64,000 bases of DNA from an uncultured Clostridia bacterium (lineage in GTDB: Bacteria > Bacillota > Clostridia > Oscillospirales > Acutalibacteraceae), in assembly GCA_947627725.1 (NCBI GenBank), contig CANQXE010000001.1, positions 62,001 through 126,000 on the forward strand, read 5' to 3'. The position numbers and the translations under genes are program-made. Positions 61,452 through 64,000 of the stretch are shown piece after piece. A model generated the notes under the pieces. That model worked only from the letters and a program-made list of their open reading frames with translations, was not told where the DNA came from and did not search any database. Position 1 is the stretch's first letter; every line of letters begins with the position of its first letter.

Positions 61452-63056
61452 TTACTCCTGTAATTCACAAAGCAATCTGTATGACGGCTTTTCGTTGCCG
61501 TATAAGTCTGTTGAGCCGTGTACACGGCGGCGCATTTTATCACTGCCCTCCTCACCGCAGTGGGTGCGGTAGTCATTTAGTGAAAACCACATATAGCCTT
61601 TGATATTGTCTATCTTTGCGTACATTTCCAACCGCTCTTTCAGTATCCGCGCTCTCTCTTTGTCACCGCCTTTAAAGTGCGGCTCGCAAAGTCCGAATTC
61701 AGATACAACAAGCGGCATACCCTCCGCCTTTTTACAGGTCCTTATCATATGATTTTTAATATCATCGCTCGGCTCCCACAGACCGAGATAGTCATTCCAC
61801 ATTGCTATGTCACCGTATAAGGTTGCGTCGTCCTTATCAGCGTTCTCAACTCTGCTCAATGTATTTGAAACATAATTTACAAGACGTCTGCCGTCAAGTG
61901 ATTTAAAATATTTTACCATATCTCTTACGTACTGAATAGTAGGCTCACTCTCCGCTCCGAGCTCGTTACCGACGCCCCAGAATACTATTGACGGATGATA
62001 AGAGTGAAAATAAACCATTTCATCTGCCTGCTGCTTTGCTATATCAAGCTGCAACGGCGTCGCCTGCTTGGGATATCCCCAATACGGTATTTCCTCTTGT
62101 ACAAGAAGACCGTTTTCATCGCACCAATCAAAAATGCCGTCATCCTGCTGCCAGTGAAAGCGTGTGAACACACAGCCCGCGTTTTTAAGCTGTCTTAAGC
62201 ATTTAATACTGTGTTCAAGCGACTCTGCCATACCGTAATCGGGGTGAGAGCCCGGCATCCATTCACAGCCTTTGAGATATATTTCCCTGCCGTTGAGAAG
62301 TATCTTTTCTCTCTGAACTTCAATTTTCCGCAGCCCTGTTCTGATTTCATAACAGTCGTTCTCAGTTTCAAGCACAATTCTGTAAAGATTCGGAGAATAA
62401 CAGCTCCAGAGCTTTAGATTTTTAAAATCAAGAGCAATAACATTTCTAACGCTGTCAAAATATCTTTTAATAATTGTTTCGCTGTTTGAATAATCAATGA
62501 TCTTAACCGTACCGCTGTGTGATTTTCCGTCAAGAAACGCGGTCATTATATTCAGTGTACCGTTGCACAGCCCATTATCTATGGTGTTGATTTCTTCCTC
62601 GACACGCAAATATTCAATCGCATTTTGTTCGGTGAACTGAAGCTCGGCTTTTCTGATTATACCACCGTCATCCGCCCAGTCAAAATCATCCTTATGCGGC
62701 AGCATTTCATCAATATGGGTATTATCGACAATCACCTTGATTTTGTTATCATCACCGAAAATTACCTTGTCAGTAATATCAAATTTGAAAGGGGTAAAGC
62801 CCGAACGGCTGTGACAGCCCGCAAGGTCGCCGTTTATGTAAACCTTTGCTGTGTGATAGACCGCGTTGAATGAAATAAATACTTTTTTATTTTTTAACGC
62901 CTTGTCTATTGAAACAGTCGTCTCATATTCCGCTAATCCCCTGTGTTTCATAACATTGTCGTCCACATTCCAGGTGTGCGGAACAGTAACATCTGCCGAA
63001 TAGTTTAGTTCCTTAATTGAAAAATTCCATTTATTTAACGAAATACTGTATCTCAT
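61452..63056 (-). CDS. GH2-family beta-galactosidase or beta-glucuronidase
   Basis: A cytoplasmic GH2 enzyme of 534 residues, shorter than LacZ and lacking its C-terminal domains. The N-terminal jelly roll (VPHTWNVDDNVMKHRGLAEYETTV), the immunoglobulin-like domain and the TIM barrel follow. The barrel has LKGCEWMPGSHPDYGMAE, the acid/base in VFWGVGNELG and the nucleophile glutamate in LVVSEFGLCEPHF. The ATG overlaps the stop of the upstream TPR gene, so they form one operon. Sugar specificity is not decidable from these motifs. Confidence 0.87.
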   Translation of the reverse strand: MRYSISLNKWNFSIKELNYSADVTVPHTWNVDDNVMKHRGLAEYETTVSIDKALKNKKVFISFNAVYHTAKVYINGDLAGCHSRSGFTPFKFDITDKVIFGDDNKIKVIVDNTHIDEMLPHKDDFDWADDGGIIRKAELQFTEQNAIEYLRVEEEINTIDNGLCNGTLNIMTAFLDGKSHSGTVKIIDYSNSETIIKRYFDSVRNVIALDFKNLKLWSCYSPNLYRIVLETENDCYEIRTGLRKIEVQREKILLNGREIYLKGCEWMPGSHPDYGMAESLEHSIKCLRQLKNAGCVFTRFHWQQDDGIFDWCDENGLLVQEEIPYWGYPKQATPLQLDIAKQQADEMVYFHSYHPSIVFWGVGNELGAESEPTIQYVRDMVKYFKSLDGRRLVNYVSNTLSRVENADKDDATLYGDIAMWNDYLGLWEPSDDIKNHMIRTCKKAEGMPLVVSEFGLCEPHFKGGDKERARILKERLEMYAKIDNIKGYMWFSLNDYRTHCGEEGSDKMRRRVHGSTDLYGNEKPSYRLLCELQE

Positions 63057-64000
63057 AATTGTTTCTCCTTAAGATTTGATTCACATTGCCTGAATAATAA
63101 TTGATAATGCGTTGCTATTTGGAAAACATTACTGTTCTCCTTTAATGCCATTTCAAATACTAATTTGCTTTCTTTTTTTCTGCCAAGCCCGTATAACCCA
63201 AGAGCTTTCATAAATAAGCAGTGCAATCTGTTTTTTCTGTTCAAATCCTCTTCAAACACTAACAAATCGGGAAGTGAAACCGCAAAATAATCAATTGTTA
63301 CATCGTCGTTTATATGCTTTTCAGCATAAGAAATCAATTTATTAAAACGGCTCTCTGCGTTTTTGGTATCACCAAGTCTGAGAAGCGCAAGTCCTTGATA
63401 AAAAATAGTTTCGGGAGGCTGGTCATTGTAATACATGGCGGAAACAGGCTCCGATATACCGCTTGACGCTTTTTTAAAATATATTTTTGAAATATCAATC
63501 TTGCCCTGTTTTTCATAAGCACAGCCGAGATAATAGTTCTGCCTGTTCTCCTGTGCGCCGTAAAGCTTGCCCTCTCCTAAATTGTGAGGATATTCAAAGG
63601 TGCTGTTCAGATAATTTATTGCCGTTTGAGTATCCCCTTCCTTCAGACATTCCGACGCGATAGCAATATTTGAAAAAAGATATTGTTCAGGCACCTTACC
63701 CTCTCCCCCTTCCCACGGGTGAAATTTGTGCGAAAGGATAAGCTCCAAAGCCTTATCATACTCACCTGTAAGATTGAGCAGTGTTATGTACTCAAGATAC
63801 AGGTCATCCCGGCTTACGACTGCCTTTAAATGATTTTGCAGAAATTCGAGCCTCTTTTCAGGTGCGGCTCCCATTCTCTTTTTAAGCAAATCAAGCTCAT
63901 AGAGAACTCTCGCATCTGTTTCGTCAATGGAATACGCTTTGCTCATAAGCGCAAGCGCGCTGTCAGCATCATTTTTATAATTGTAATAAAGCAGGGACAA
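63053..64000 (-). CDS. TPR-repeat protein, DUF5107 type, cut by the right edge
   Basis: Only the C-terminal 315 residues are in the window. They form helical TPR-like pairs (for example YDKALELILSHKFHPWEGGEGKVPEQYLFSNIAIASECLKEGDTQTAINYL). The HPWEGGEGK segment is characteristic of the C-terminal half of large DUF5107 proteins found with glycoside hydrolases. Role unknown; probable carbohydrate-related scaffold. Overlaps the GH2 gene start. Confidence 0.6.
   Translation of the reverse strand: MSLLYYNYKNDADSALALMSKAYSIDETDARVLYELDLLKKRMGAAPEKRLEFLQNHLKAVVSRDDLYLEYITLLNLTGEYDKALELILSHKFHPWEGGEGKVPEQYLFSNIAIASECLKEGDTQTAINYLNSTFEYPHNLGEGKLYGAQENRQNYYLGCAYEKQGKIDISKIYFKKASSGISEPVSAMYYNDQPPETIFYQGLALLRLGDTKNAESRFNKLISYAEKHINDDVTIDYFAVSLPDLLVFEEDLNRKNRLHCLFMKALGLYGLGRKKESKLVFEMALKENSNVFQIATHYQLLFRQCESNLKEKQL

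Overview
The window reads as chromosome of a low-GC, anaerobic, gut-type Clostridia, most likely Ruminococcaceae/Oscillospirales. The reasons are AT-rich intergenic DNA, strong AGGAGG-type ribosome sites, short lipoprotein signal peptides, a trimeric [FeFe]-hydrogenase with its own maturases, the Firmicute order yloU-fakA-recG, and many glycoside hydrolases for plant glycans. There is no rRNA, no phage, no transposase and no CRISPR array.

Layout. 1-3,100: small membrane and exported proteins of unknown role, one with a probable frameshifted start, a sirtuin remnant and a PAP2 phosphatase. 3,107-6,763: a nitroreductase and a GH95-type lipoprotein. 7,063-15,850: the hydrogen island, with hydCB-like subunits, a cysteine-less ferredoxin-fold protein and hydA, then a switch-like leader RNA and a TM1266-type regulator, hydE, hydG and hydF. 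Two tandem Rex-like sites precede the first operon. 15,878-25,982: a glycan island (GH4, GH29, GH31, GH51, a short AraC-type regulator, a GPH transporter). 26,050-32,222: a two-component system and an FtsX-type ABC exporter with a surface accessory protein. 32,280-41,347: housekeeping genes (TtcA-like, LOG-like, YmdB-like, an oligopeptide-binding lipoprotein, yloU-fakA-recG, a nitrilase).

41,427-47,969 is the most unusual part. Two WYL-domain regulators, a 1.2-kb non-coding stretch, a Ro60/TROVE-like vWA protein (DUF2828 type) and the RNA ligase RtcB lie head to tail on the minus strand. The non-coding stretch holds at least four small-RNA-like units. Each starts with AAGGNNCNNNCAGCAA and closes with a complementary 3' end. 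Two carry a 71-nt tRNA-like cloverleaf with a clear anticodon and T arm but no CCA end. This is the architecture expected of bacterial Y RNAs, which bind Ro proteins and mimic tRNA, but here as a multi-unit array beside RtcB. I regard it as the best candidate for an undescribed system in the window.

48,084-64,000: sugar catabolism and its control. It holds an FGGY kinase with a fucose/arabinose-type isomerase, a DUF1349 protein, an AraC regulator divergent from a YicI-type alpha-xylosidase, Hsp20, a DMT transporter, a GntR/LacI-hybrid repressor with two perfect palindromic operators and a transporter, a metallophosphoesterase, a GH2 enzyme and a TPR protein that runs off the right edge. Fucosidases, alpha-xylosidase, arabinofuranosidase, galactosidases and a pentulose-type kinase together suggest growth on fucosylated hemicellulose such as xyloglucan, with excess reductant released as H2 by the Rex-controlled hydrogenase. 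That integration is inference.
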